The notes under the pieces: generated by a model
The model's input: only the letters and a program-made list of their open reading frames with translations
Databases searched by the model: none
Told to the model about the DNA's origin: nothing
Program-made: the position numbers and the translations under genes
From: Aureliella sp046290675
GTDB lineage: Bacteria; Planctomycetota; Planctomycetia; Pirellulales; Pirellulaceae
Length of the DNA: 64,000 nt
NCBI GenBank assembly: GCA_046290675.1
Contig: JBKAHA010000001.1
Span: 1,021,100-1,085,099 of the forward strand
Direction: 5' to 3'
Part shown: positions 35,959 to 45,598 of the stretch, piece after piece
Position numbering within the stretch: the first letter of the stretch is position 1
How the letters are laid out: each line of letters begins with the position of its first letter

Positions 35959-37593
35959 CTACTCGTCTTCGATCGGCTCCGGCTCAAAGTCGGTTTTGTT
36001 GACCCAGCCGGCCTTCAAATTGGGATCCTTGGCGAGATAGCGATCGTAGAAGTTGTCGGTCGACGCGCCCGAGTAGGGATAGTTGTCAAACACGTCCCCG
36101 CGGCCATCCATCCGAGGATCACCTTGTTGCTTCAAATCGGATTGGAGTCGCTGTTTCATTTCTTGAAGCACCCCCTGGTACCGTTCTTCCTCCGCCAAAT
36201 TGTGGACACAGTCACCGTCTGTGGCGAGGTTGTACAACTCGAATTCGGGACGCCGGCCGAAACACAATTGCCACCAATTTGCCGCTTCGCCCGATCTCCT
36301 CAGATTCAGTATGTCGGTTTTGGTCGGGCTGCCGTCCGTGTTCAAGTAACCCGTCGTTGGGTGCCCAGCAGGCCATCGATCCACTTTGAAATTGTGGACC
36401 AAAAGAAATTGACCGTCATTCAACCCGCGAATCGGGTACCCCCAGTTATTGGGCCGGCCAATGTCATGGCGTTCTTTACCCACGACAACATGGTCACGGT
36501 CCGGGATAACCTGCCCCGAGTCTGGTTTGGCGAAGATGTCCGTCAAGCTACGACCACTTGTGGGCTGCATGCCGGGTCCTGGATCTCTGACACCAGCAAC
36601 TTCAAGAAAGGTAGGTGCCAAGTCGGTGAAATTAATAAAGTCCTCAACCACCCGCTCGGAGCCCTGGATGCCTGCAGGCCAACGGATTGCTAAAGGAATC
36701 CGGTTCGAATGCAAATAGGCTTGTCCCTTGACTCGCGGGAAAGGCATACCATGGTCGGACGTACAAACAATCAAGGTGTTGTCCAGCTGCCCCTTGGCTT
36801 CGAGTTGCTTCACGATACGCCCAAGATGAGTATCGTAGTGCTCGACTTCGACCGCGTAATCCAGCATGTCGTGCCGAGTCGTTTCGTTGTCAGGCCAATA
36901 ACCTGGAACTCGATCGATGTCGGAGAGTTTCTTGCCAGCCCGAACTCCAGATTTAAACTCGTATCCACGATGCGGCTCGGTCGTGCCATACCAAAACACC
37001 CAAGGCGTTCCGTCAGGCACGTCGGCGAGAAAGTCTCCGAAGTTGGCGGCATAGTCCAGCCTGGAGATAGCCTTGGTAGGTGGCTTTGCAGTTCGCTTAC
37101 TGTATTTCTTTCCCGTAATCGCCCGTGGCTTACCAGCCGCATCATTGGCAAATCCCGGCCCCCAGCCTTTACCGGTGTAGCCCGCTTGATAGCCATCGAC
37201 CGCCAAGCGTTCCATGAAGCCGCCGAACTTGACAGGGAAAAACGTCATGTGGTTCCCTGCCTCTTCTAGCTGCCAGGAATACCGCCCTGTCAGAATCGTG
37301 GCACGCGAAGGTGCACACTTGGCGTTTGGCGTGTACGCATTGTTGAACAGAATACCTTCGCGGGCAATGCGATCGAAGTTGGGCGTCTCGACCCACTTGC
37401 AGCCGTAAGCCGATGCATGACCGTAGGACCAATCGTCGGCGATCGCGAACAAAATATTGGGCCGCGAAAAATCAGCAGCTCTGGCATCAGCAGCTTGCTC
37501 TGCCGCTTGCCCATCGGCAAACAAACAGATCGCAGCTAAGAAAAATGGACACCAGGTCAACTTGGCAATCGGAAAGTTATTCAAAGTTCGCAT
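35959..37593 (-). CDS. Secreted sulfatase (formylglycine-dependent)
   Basis: A 544-residue type I sulfatase, expected in the periplasm and probably acting on sulfated polysaccharides. The signal peptide runs to about residue 30. The catalytic signature is NAKCAPSRATILTGR, where Cys93 would become formylglycine. Metal-binding motifs are NILFAIADDW and CTSDHGMPFPR. C-terminal features include YNLATDGDCVHNLA. Start: ATG 37593 gives a proper signal peptide; the frame extends to 37857 without similarity. Planctomycetes carry many such enzymes with one anaerobic- or FGE-type maturase elsewhere; none is in the window. The sugar substrate is unknown. Confidence 0.92.
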   Translation of the reverse strand: MRTLNNFPIAKLTWCPFFLAAICLFADGQAAEQAADARAADFSRPNILFAIADDWSYGHASAYGCKWVETPNFDRIAREGILFNNAYTPNAKCAPSRATILTGRYSWQLEEAGNHMTFFPVKFGGFMERLAVDGYQAGYTGKGWGPGFANDAAGKPRAITGKKYSKRTAKPPTKAISRLDYAANFGDFLADVPDGTPWVFWYGTTEPHRGYEFKSGVRAGKKLSDIDRVPGYWPDNETTRHDMLDYAVEVEHYDTHLGRIVKQLEAKGQLDNTLIVCTSDHGMPFPRVKGQAYLHSNRIPLAIRWPAGIQGSERVVEDFINFTDLAPTFLEVAGVRDPGPGMQPTSGRSLTDIFAKPDSGQVIPDRDHVVVGKERHDIGRPNNWGYPIRGLNDGQFLLVHNFKVDRWPAGHPTTGYLNTDGSPTKTDILNLRRSGEAANWWQLCFGRRPEFELYNLATDGDCVHNLAEEERYQGVLQEMKQRLQSDLKQQGDPRMDGRGDVFDNYPYSGASTDNFYDRYLAKDPNLKAGWVNKTDFEPEPIEDE

Positions 37594-37871
37594 GGAGGAA
37601 TCTTCAAGAGGCGAGAGGCGAGAGGCGACCGTGTGGAGCCGTAGTTTAGTGGCACGCTCCGCAATTTTGCAAATCGTCGCCAATATTGGACAATGGAAGA
37701 CGAATGGGTAACCATGCCGAAATTTCCATGTGAAACTTCCCGCCTGTTGGACGCTCCAAACAGCTGCCTTCGCGGCGCGGGGCCCACCACGTTCCGGCAG
37801 GCTTTGAACCGCCACTGGCCGATTAAATCCAGACACGCGCAACATACACTCCACCACTGAGGACCCGACTG

Positions 37872-39170
37872 ATGCGTTTCCGCCAATTCCGCATGCATTG
37901 TGCTCAAGCTATCGCTCGATGCGCCCTGTTCGGAGCCATCGTGAGCATCGGGCTCGCTGCCCCGTCACGAATTCAAGCTCAGCAAACGGAAGAGGCGGTC
38001 GAAACGGCTGAGAAAGTCGTCGACACCTTCGCCGAAGAGCGGACCTCTGGATCCGTGCAGCAGACGCAGATCCAGAAGCCCGCTAAGCCAAATCCGAAAG
38101 AAGCGTTCAAAGCGGAGATCGAGGCATTCCTGAAAGAATCGACGCCCGAACCCGCTAGCAGTGCAACAAAGCCCGCGTCAAACGTGGCAGAGCTCAAAGC
38201 CTCAGCCGCCATCGTTGAACCAACTCACACTCGATCCGAAACCACGACTGCACCATCTTCGGCTGCGTCCCAAGCTGAAAAATCACCCGAAGCGGCCCGG
38301 TTTCTGCGTGTCACCAAAACCGAAGAAGGGGAGCCCGAAGCTCTGCAAACCGCGGTAGTTCGCTACGAGTCGATCACGCCGGGGGGCGCTCAAATCGATT
38401 TGATCGGAGCGGTCCACATCGGAGAACGTAGCTACTACGAGAAACTCAATCGCCTCTTCGACAACTACGATGTACTCCTATACGAATTGGTTGCCCCAGA
38501 GGGTACCCAAATACCGCTGGGCGGCCAACGTGAACGGGGTGGATTCAATCCGGTTGCCATGCTGCAAGACGCATCCAAAAACATGCTAGGACTCGAATCT
38601 CAACTCGAACTCGTGGACTACACCAAATCACATTTTGTCCGCGCAGATATGACTCCGACGCAGATCGGTGAAAAAATGGCCGAGCGCGGTGACACTCCTT
38701 TCACTCTGGCCCTGGATACCTTCGCCGACGTGATGCGTCAAAGCAATCTTGCCGCTCAGAACCCCGAAAAGAATCCGCTTCTCGCGCTCAGCGGTCAAGG
38801 CGAGAACATCAGCCTGTCGGACCTGCTCGGTAACCCACTGAAGATGAAGCGGATGATGGCCGCCCAATTCGCCAACACGGGCTCCCTCGACATGGCGATG
38901 GGCGAGTCGCTCAACCAGTTGCTAATCGTGGACCGAAACGAAGAAGCCTTGAGAGGCCTGCAGAAGCAGTTGGTCGCCGGAAAACAGAAGATCGGTATTT
39001 TTTACGGCGCTGCCCACCTGCCAGATTTCGAAAAGCATCTATTAAAGGATTTCGGCTTGAAAAAAATCGGACAGACCTGGGTCTCCGCATGGGACCTGAC
39101 ACAAGCGAAGAAGCCCAAGTTCGACGGGCCAACCGGTTTGCTGATGAACGCTCTGAAACTCTTGGACTGA
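37872..39170 (+). CDS. TraB/GumN-family exported protein
   Basis: A 432-residue protein with a signal peptide (to about IQAQQ, 37), a disordered linker of about 100 residues rich in Glu, Ala and Thr, and a TraB/GumN-type domain. The domain shows the paired motifs IDLIGAVHIGERSYYEKLN and IFYGAAHLPDFEKHLL (GxxH twice), with DNYDVLLYELV between them. This arrangement recalls Tiki-type metalloproteases, which use the two GxxH motifs, but activity is not shown. It is divergent from the sulfatase gene. Confidence 0.85.
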   Translation: MRFRQFRMHCAQAIARCALFGAIVSIGLAAPSRIQAQQTEEAVETAEKVVDTFAEERTSGSVQQTQIQKPAKPNPKEAFKAEIEAFLKESTPEPASSATKPASNVAELKASAAIVEPTHTRSETTTAPSSAASQAEKSPEAARFLRVTKTEEGEPEALQTAVVRYESITPGGAQIDLIGAVHIGERSYYEKLNRLFDNYDVLLYELVAPEGTQIPLGGQRERGGFNPVAMLQDASKNMLGLESQLELVDYTKSHFVRADMTPTQIGEKMAERGDTPFTLALDTFADVMRQSNLAAQNPEKNPLLALSGQGENISLSDLLGNPLKMKRMMAAQFANTGSLDMAMGESLNQLLIVDRNEEALRGLQKQLVAGKQKIGIFYGAAHLPDFEKHLLKDFGLKKIGQTWVSAWDLTQAKKPKFDGPTGLLMNALKLLD

Positions 39171-39365
39171 TTACGCTCCACCTGTCCGTGGACTAAGATC
39201 GACAAGCTCGGCCGCAAATCAAACTGCCGTCGCGCACTTTTTTCCGCAACTTCCTAACTCTGCCTCTAGGAGGAGATTAGGTCTGCCGGGCTCATCGAAA
39301 CCTTCACAAGCGATGTTCCTTGCATCGGCGTTCCTCACATAGAAGGCTTCACCATCGCCCTTCAT

Positions 39366-39425
39366 CTCGGGAATGGCGGTAAGCTCCTCGGGAATGGGTA
39401 CGCTCCTCAGTAATGGCGGCACGCC
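39366..39425. repeat. Three imperfect 19-21-bp tandem units
   Basis: Three adjacent units share the pattern CTCggGAATGGCGGTAaGCTC, with GTAATGG and GGAATGG variants. They abut the stop codon of the DUF1501 gene. No function assigned. Confidence 0.6.
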
Positions 39426-40907
39426 TTAAGCCAGGAGATCGGTGACAGCGTGGGCGCCTTCAACACCGGTAAGCTTCCAGTCCAATCCTTGGTACTTGAT
39501 TGTGAATCGATCATGGTCGATCCCCAAGGCATGCAGGATAGTGGCATTGAAATCGTTAATGTGAACTGGATTCTCGAGAATGTTGTAGCTGTAATCGTCG
39601 GTGAGACCGTAATCGAATCCCTTCTTGAAACCTCCGCCAGCCACCCAAGTCGAGAAACATCGACCATGGTGGTCGCGGCCGTGGTTGTCGTTGGTCAGTT
39701 TGCCTTGCGAGTAAATCGTCCGCCCGAATTCACCACCAAAAATGACAATCGTGTCATCCAGCATCCCACGCTGTTCGAGATCCTTGACCAGAGCAGCCGC
39801 AGGCTGGTCGGTCCCGAGGCAGTTCTTTTTGATCTCTTTTGGCAAATTGCCATGTTGGTCCCAGCCGCGGTGGAACAGCTGAACAAACGGGACACCGCGT
39901 TCTGCTAGTCGCCGAGCGAGCAGGCAATTCGATGCAAAACTGCCCGGCTTCTTCGCGTCAGGGCCATACATCTCGTAAACATGCTCTGGTTCATTCTCTG
40001 TCGCCATCAGATCGGGAACCGACGTCTGCATCCGATAGGCCATCTCGTACTGCGAAATCCGCGTCTGAATCTCCGGGTCGCCTACATCACCGAATCGAGT
40101 CGCGTTCAGCTCGGCAAGTCCATCCAGCATTTCACGGCGAAGTTTCGACGGGACGCCGGGCGGATTGTTCAAATAAAGGACTGGTTCCGCGCCGCTTCGG
40201 AATTGGACCCCCTGGTGTTTCGATGGGAGAGAGCCGCTACCCCAGAGCCGGGCGAAAAGTGCTTGGCCGGGTTTGGCCCCGACGGAAATCATCGTCACGT
40301 AAGCAGGCAGATCGTCGTTCGGACTGCCAAGCCCATAACTTAGCCAGGATCCCATGCTGGGCCGCCCAAGCTGCTGAGTCCCGGTGTTGATGTAGGTCAT
40401 CGCGGGATCATGGTTGACAGCTTCCGTGTTCATCGATCGAACGATCGTAATGTCATCTGCCAATTTTGCTGTATGCGGAAGGAGTTCCGCGTTGATCCAC
40501 GTGCCACGTTCCCCGTGCTGCGTAAACTCGAACATGGGAGCTACGCACGGAAACGTTGCCTGCCCGCTAGACATACCCGTCAGACGCTGTCCATTTCGAA
40601 TCGTGTCCGGTAGCTCGGTACCATGCAGCCCGCGCATGGCGGGCTTGTAATCGAACAAATCGATGTGACTGGGTCCGCCGGCCATGAACAAATAGATCAC
40701 TCGTTTGGCGGTTGGCTTAAAGTGCGGCAGTTCTGGTAACCCCGGGTTCTCCTTGCCTCGCACATGAGCGGACGCCGCTGAACTTGATTCAGCTCGCGCG
40801 TCCCGCTGCAGCAAAGTCGCCAAAGCAGCAGCCCCCAAACAGCCTCGCCCGCGTGACAGCAGCTGACGGCGTGTCATTTGTCGTGCAAAGTCTTCGCGTG
40901 GATCCAT
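39426..40907 (-). CDS. DUF1501 protein, Tat-exported
   Basis: A 493-residue protein of the DUF1501 family, related to the alkaline-phosphatase/sulfatase superfamily. A twin-arginine signal is clear: TRRQLLSRGRGCLGAAALATLL. The core contains YLFMAGGPSHIDLFDYKP, RSMNTEAVNHDPAMTYIN, VIFGGEFGRTIYSQG and DNHGRDHHGRCFSTWVAGGG, typical of the family. Length is ordinary. It lies 70 bases downstream of the DUF1549/DUF1553 gene, the standard planctomycete pair. The family's role is unproven; links to polysaccharide breakdown rest on context. Confidence 0.93.
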   Translation of the reverse strand: MDPREDFARQMTRRQLLSRGRGCLGAAALATLLQRDARAESSSAASAHVRGKENPGLPELPHFKPTAKRVIYLFMAGGPSHIDLFDYKPAMRGLHGTELPDTIRNGQRLTGMSSGQATFPCVAPMFEFTQHGERGTWINAELLPHTAKLADDITIVRSMNTEAVNHDPAMTYINTGTQQLGRPSMGSWLSYGLGSPNDDLPAYVTMISVGAKPGQALFARLWGSGSLPSKHQGVQFRSGAEPVLYLNNPPGVPSKLRREMLDGLAELNATRFGDVGDPEIQTRISQYEMAYRMQTSVPDLMATENEPEHVYEMYGPDAKKPGSFASNCLLARRLAERGVPFVQLFHRGWDQHGNLPKEIKKNCLGTDQPAAALVKDLEQRGMLDDTIVIFGGEFGRTIYSQGKLTNDNHGRDHHGRCFSTWVAGGGFKKGFDYGLTDDYSYNILENPVHINDFNATILHALGIDHDRFTIKYQGLDWKLTGVEGAHAVTDLLA

Positions 40908-40977
40908 GATTTGTCTCTAGCTGGGAATGTTGACTTGGCGAAAGGACTGGCAAGCGGGAACCAGGCTGGCAGCAACA

Positions 40978-43900
40978 TCATTCTCGAGTCAAAGCTTCAT
41001 CGAGATTGAGGAGCATATTGGCAATGTTGGTCCAGGCGGCTAATTCGGACGCTTTATAGCCTTCCGGCGGTTTGGCTTCTCCGACTTGGAGCAGCTTCCC
41101 GGCATCCTCGGGCTGGGCTTGATAATGTTCTCGTGCCCTAGCAAGAGCTTTCAACAGTACCGCCAACTCCCGATCGTTGGGCGTTCTCGCAAGTGTGGAA
41201 CGAAACGCAAAGATGAGTCGATCAACATCTTGGGACACCGGAGTCGCAACGGCTGGACGATCCATGAGTCGTTGAGCAAAGCCTCGGGAGGCCTCGACGA
41301 ATTGTGGATCATTCAGCACCACAAGAGCTTGCAGCGGCGTGTTGGTTCGAGCTCGTTGCAATGTGCACTTCTCACGGGTGGGCGCATCAAAGATCTGCAT
41401 GGTCGGAGGCGGAGCCGAGCGTTTCCAGTATGTGTACAAGCTGCGCCGATAAAGCTTGTTGCCATGATCTTGGACAAACGCCGGCTTGCCGCTCAAGCCG
41501 ACTTCAACCCAAAGTCCCTTGGGTTGGTAAGGCTTGACGCCCGGACCGCCGAATTGAAAGTTCATATTGCCGCTCAGCGCCAAAGCCGTATCGCGAATAA
41601 ACTCGGCCTGCAGGCGGAATCGAGGCCCGCGGGCGAGCAACACGTTCTGTGGATCCCGTTCGAAGGCCGGTGCCGATGCGGCTGAATCTTGCTGATAAGT
41701 GGCGGACATGACGATCTGTTTGACCAATCGTTTGATGTTCCAGCCGTTTTCCCGGAAATCGTTCGCGAGCCAATCCAGCAACTCGGGATGGGTTGGGTAA
41801 GCGCCTTGGGCTCCAAAATCTTGTGGCGTGTTGACCAGTCCCCGGCCAAAGAACAATTGCCAGTAACGATTCACGGTGACTCTCGCTGTCAGCGGTTGTT
41901 CATCCGAAAACAGCCATTGTGCCAAACCAAAACGATTTCGTGGTAGGCTCTCATCCATTGCTGGGAGTGCTGCCGGTGTCGACGGCGAGACTTTGACTTC
42001 GGTTGGCGAGTCATAAGCACCGCGACTCAAGATGAAAGTGTCACGCGGCTTCTGCATGTCGCGCATGACCATCACGGTGGTTAGCGGCTTTTTGAGCTCG
42101 GCTACTTGTTCGGTCAGGACTTTCTGCCGTTGCTTCAATGATTTGTATTCTTCAAATTGATCCAAAAAGAACTTCTCGCGAGCACGTGCGAACTGTTCTT
42201 TGGTGCGTTGCGCTTCCGGTGTTTCTTGGTACGCTCGAATCGCATCGAACTGTGCCAACTGCTCCACTTCAGCGGCATCCAATGCACGTGCGAAGACTTG
42301 AGCGGCGTCGATCTCTCCCTGGAAGCGAGAACCGGGATGTCGGCTGCCAATGAGTAGACTACGCTCAGTGCGGATCGTGTCAGTGAGCCCATCTTGTTCG
42401 ATATTCCATTCGACTTCCTTCCCATCGATATAGAGATGGATGCCGGACGCTTTCGACGTTCCATCGTAGGTGGCCGCGAAATGGTACCACTGGTTCATTT
42501 TGGGTTTTTGCTTTGAAGTAACCTTCACCGCATTGTCGGGCCACGAATGAATGACATGCATCGATAGGCCACCAGGACCAGCGTAGAGGTCGTAGCCGCG
42601 GTAGGAATTCCCGTCCTCCATGCGGGCGATGACAGCGCCGGTGCCTTTGTTGATCTTCGCCCAGCCCGCCAAGGTGAACGATTGATCGCGTTCGAAGTCG
42701 CCGACATCTCCGAAGTCGACAAAGTTACTACCATCGAACTTCAAACCTCGATCTTGTGGAGTCTCGACCCAGTTGACCTTGCCATTCAGCTTGCCTTTGC
42801 GACGGAAATGAGGAGCCTTCACACCAATCGGGCGCAAACCGGGCCTCGAAGGGGGATGCTCTTCCGTCACTCGATCTGCGATCGCGCGGCCCTTCCCTTC
42901 GTTGAGATAGGTAGCAACCACAAGTGAATGCTTAAGGGCGGCTTCTGTGGATGACTCATCTGCATCTTTCCCAGCTTTCGCGACCGAATCGCTTTTTAAC
43001 CACTCGTGAAACTCAGGCTCATGCCTCTCAACGAATGTAGCCAAGGCCTGGTCGACACCTTGCTTTTCTTCCTCAGTTTGAGGCAACTTGGCTTCCTTGG
43101 CCGGGTCAGGAACCGGCAGAGTGGGCTCGGCGTTACCATTGCGAGTCTGCATACCACCGTCGGCAGAAACGTTGAAGAAAGCATAAAACTCGTAGTACTC
43201 TTTTTGGCTGATTGGATCGTACTTGTGGTCATGGCACTGAGCGCATTCCATCGTCAAGCCAAGCCATATGGTCGAAGTGGTTTTAACGCGATCGACACAG
43301 TATTCAACTCGATACTCTTCTGCGAATGCACCTCCTTCGTCTGTCGTTCCGTTGTTCCGATTGAAACCGCCGAGGATCTTTTCGTCCAAGCTCGCGTCGG
43401 GAAGATAATCGGCTGCCAATTGCGCAATCGAAAAGCGGTCGAATGGCATGTTTTCGTTGTAGGCCTTCACAACCGTGTCACGCCAAGCCCACATATCTCG
43501 CGGGCCGTCGGCATGGTAGACGCTCGTGTCGCCGTAGCGAGCCGCATCAAGCCACATAACGGCCATTCGCTCGCCGTAGTGCTTGGACGCAAGCAAACGG
43601 TCAACGAGGTGTTCGTAGGCTTGGTCCGAAGTGTCCGCGAGAAAGGAATCGACTTCCTCGATTGTCGGTGGCAGCCCGGTCAGGTCATACGTGAGCCGTC
43701 GGATCAGTTTGGTCTTGCTGGCTCGGCCGGACGGAGTTACCCCCTCTTGTTTCAAGCGATCCAAAATGAAGTGGTCAATAGAATTGCGTGACCATTGGTC
43801 CCCATCAGCCGTGGGCACAGACAATTGCTCCGGTGTTTCGAATGACCAATGCTTGCGCCATTCCGCACCTTGACGAATCCATTCCATCAACGTTGCCTTT

Positions 43901-44223
43901 TCAGCCTCGGACAATGGCTTCTTGGCTTCTGGCGGCGGCATCAACAATTCGGCATCATCGGACAAGATCCGCGCGATCAACTCACTTGATTCGGGATCGC
44001 CTGGCTCGATCGTGTACTCAGCGGATTCGGCTTGATCGAGTCTCAGATCGGCTTGCCGATACTTTGAGTCAGGTCCATGGCAGTGAACACATTTGTCCGA
44101 AAGGATCGGTCGCACATCGCGTTCGAACTCGATCTTCCTCTCGGCTGAATCGGCGCCGAAGCAGAGGAAGGGCAGAATCCACGTTGAGCAGATCGCTGGA
44201 ACTGAAGCGAGCAGTGGTTTCAT
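40978..44223 (-). CDS. DUF1549/DUF1553 cytochrome-like protein with LamG domain
   Basis: A 1081-residue exported protein. After a signal peptide comes a PSCyt1-type haem-binding segment with CVHCH (45-49). DUF1549 follows (IDHFILDRLKQEGV, KLIRRLTYDLTGLPP, WLDAARYGDTSVYHADGP, ECAQCHDHKYDPI). A LamG/concanavalin-like domain is at about 490-640 (FDGSNFVDFGDVGDF, GIHLYIDGKEVEW). DUF1553 is in the C-terminal third (NRFGLAQWLFSDEQPLTARV, TPQDFGAQG). Two CxxCH motifs suggest c-type haem. With the DUF1501 neighbour this is the hallmark planctomycete pair; a link to sulfated-glycan use is proposed from context, not shown. Confidence 0.93.
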   Translation of the reverse strand: MKPLLASVPAICSTWILPFLCFGADSAERKIEFERDVRPILSDKCVHCHGPDSKYRQADLRLDQAESAEYTIEPGDPESSELIARILSDDAELLMPPPEAKKPLSEAEKATLMEWIRQGAEWRKHWSFETPEQLSVPTADGDQWSRNSIDHFILDRLKQEGVTPSGRASKTKLIRRLTYDLTGLPPTIEEVDSFLADTSDQAYEHLVDRLLASKHYGERMAVMWLDAARYGDTSVYHADGPRDMWAWRDTVVKAYNENMPFDRFSIAQLAADYLPDASLDEKILGGFNRNNGTTDEGGAFAEEYRVEYCVDRVKTTSTIWLGLTMECAQCHDHKYDPISQKEYYEFYAFFNVSADGGMQTRNGNAEPTLPVPDPAKEAKLPQTEEEKQGVDQALATFVERHEPEFHEWLKSDSVAKAGKDADESSTEAALKHSLVVATYLNEGKGRAIADRVTEEHPPSRPGLRPIGVKAPHFRRKGKLNGKVNWVETPQDRGLKFDGSNFVDFGDVGDFERDQSFTLAGWAKINKGTGAVIARMEDGNSYRGYDLYAGPGGLSMHVIHSWPDNAVKVTSKQKPKMNQWYHFAATYDGTSKASGIHLYIDGKEVEWNIEQDGLTDTIRTERSLLIGSRHPGSRFQGEIDAAQVFARALDAAEVEQLAQFDAIRAYQETPEAQRTKEQFARAREKFFLDQFEEYKSLKQRQKVLTEQVAELKKPLTTVMVMRDMQKPRDTFILSRGAYDSPTEVKVSPSTPAALPAMDESLPRNRFGLAQWLFSDEQPLTARVTVNRYWQLFFGRGLVNTPQDFGAQGAYPTHPELLDWLANDFRENGWNIKRLVKQIVMSATYQQDSAASAPAFERDPQNVLLARGPRFRLQAEFIRDTALALSGNMNFQFGGPGVKPYQPKGLWVEVGLSGKPAFVQDHGNKLYRRSLYTYWKRSAPPPTMQIFDAPTREKCTLQRARTNTPLQALVVLNDPQFVEASRGFAQRLMDRPAVATPVSQDVDRLIFAFRSTLARTPNDRELAVLLKALARAREHYQAQPEDAGKLLQVGEAKPPEGYKASELAAWTNIANMLLNLDEALTRE

Positions 44224-44483
44224 CTATTGGATCCGATTGTGGTCACCAAATTAGCGTCCATGAGACGCGACTGGTTCGAGTGCAGGCAGGAAGCGGCAGC
44301 GGAGAGATCGCGAACCCGTCAACGCCGGCGTTTCACCATAGAAGGGTTCGAATCAGAGGCTGGTTAGGCGGGAACATGTCAGCGGCTCGTCAAACAATAC
44401 GCCTGAACGCAAACCGCAGAAGCTGAACTTCCTTAATTATAGTCGCCACAACGCAACGGCAAGATGGGTGTGACTGCTGGAAA

Positions 44484-44640
44484 TCGAGCCAATCAGAGTT
44501 TCAAGCTGGGGCATAAGCCGCGACGCGTGAGTGGCCGGGTGCGTCATGAAACTCCGTTGCCAAAGTGAGCAGCGTGGGGGCAGCGATGGGCTAACGGCGC
44601 TATGGCGAAACAGCCTGGATTCAAACTGGGATGAGCTCTG
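44484..44640. mobile_element. MITE-like element, copy D, decayed
   Basis: About 157 bp related to copies A and C: it shares AATCAGAGTTTCAAGCTgGGG, AAGCCGCGACGCGTGAG, GGCCGGGTGCGTCATGAAAC and GGCGAAACAGCCTgGA. The terminal bases have drifted (TCGAGCCAATC at the left, GATGAGCTCTG at the right). Flanking decamers ACTGCTGGAA and ACGGCTGAGA agree at only 7 of 10 positions. It lies in the gap between the HTTM gene and the DUF1553 gene, which otherwise shows nothing. Confidence 0.7.
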
Positions 44641-45598
44641 ACGGCTGAGAAAACCTAGCAATTTTTCGATCTTGTTTGGGCGGAAGAAACGCCAGCAGGC
44701 CACAAATCATGATCCACTGGAAGAGAAACAGGTGCATCGCGTATTCGATGCCTAGATGCAATCCGATTCCGACGAGCATGGCTACCAAACGGGTACGCCG
44801 AAAGAAAAGGGCGAAAGGCAAAGCGGATTCGACGGCGACGACTGCCCAGGTCGTTAACCGGAGAATCGGTTTCGATGTCGTCAACAGTTCCGGGATCGGT
44901 AAACGGCCGAATAGGTCTTCAAGTTGGTAGACATAGAACAGTGCAGTTCCATTTTGCCAGGTCATACCTTGGATTTTGCACCATGCGGTCACGGCGTAAA
45001 TGACAGCCATTTGAAACTGCACGAGCCGCAGAGCCCACGCGCGAGGTGAAGGCTTCGCGGAAATCGGGGCTCTGTTCCAGTGGCCTATCCAAAGTCGGTT
45101 GGCCAGCGAAACATAGTCATCGAGTGGTAGCAATAGAAACAGAAATGCGAAGATACGGAAGACGGTATCTTCGCCGTCACACATCAATGGATTGCGGTGC
45201 TGAACGCTTACTAGCCAGAAGAAGATAGCGGCCAATTGAACACGAGAAAAAAATCCGGCAGTGAGTAGGACTCCATGCAGGAGCAAGAGGCCTGCCCCGA
45301 CGCGAACAAGCTCAGGCGTAGCTGAAACCCAGAAGAACAAGGACCATGCATGTTCAACTCCCGTGGCTTGGGCCGTACGTTGGCTCATCACTCCAGCATC
45401 ACTGATCCAAAGCGGACCGTCGACGATCAGGGGAATGCTATAGACAACGACAAGCAAGCCATACATGACACGCAGCACAAGGCATGTTCGTAAGTCGCAG
45501 GACTCGAACAAAAAACGGTCAAACGCTGCGTGGCATCTTTGGTGGATTTGGCCAATGACGCCACCCGCAGGTGCCTGATTTCCTATGCTATTGGTCAT
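44621..45598 (-). CDS. HTTM-domain membrane protein
   Basis: A 325-residue polytopic protein of the HTTM (horizontally transferred transmembrane) family, related to the membrane part of vitamin-K-dependent gamma-carboxylase. Family features include LRTCLVLRVMYGLLVVVY at the start, VQFQMAVIYAVTAWCKIQG in the middle and FRRTRLVAMLVGIGLHLGIE towards the end; about eight helices are apparent. No epoxidase extension is present. Its start overlaps the end of the 45588 gene by 11 bases, so the two are coupled. The right end of mobile element D overlaps its last 20 bases. Confidence 0.87.
   Translation of the reverse strand: MTNSIGNQAPAGGVIGQIHQRCHAAFDRFLFESCDLRTCLVLRVMYGLLVVVYSIPLIVDGPLWISDAGVMSQRTAQATGVEHAWSLFFWVSATPELVRVGAGLLLLHGVLLTAGFFSRVQLAAIFFWLVSVQHRNPLMCDGEDTVFRIFAFLFLLLPLDDYVSLANRLWIGHWNRAPISAKPSPRAWALRLVQFQMAVIYAVTAWCKIQGMTWQNGTALFYVYQLEDLFGRLPIPELLTTSKPILRLTTWAVVAVESALPFALFFRRTRLVAMLVGIGLHLGIEYAMHLFLFQWIMICGLLAFLPPKQDRKIARFSQPSELIPV

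Noticed and set aside
37594..37857. N-terminal extension of the sulfatase
   Set aside because: It would place the signal peptide inside the protein.
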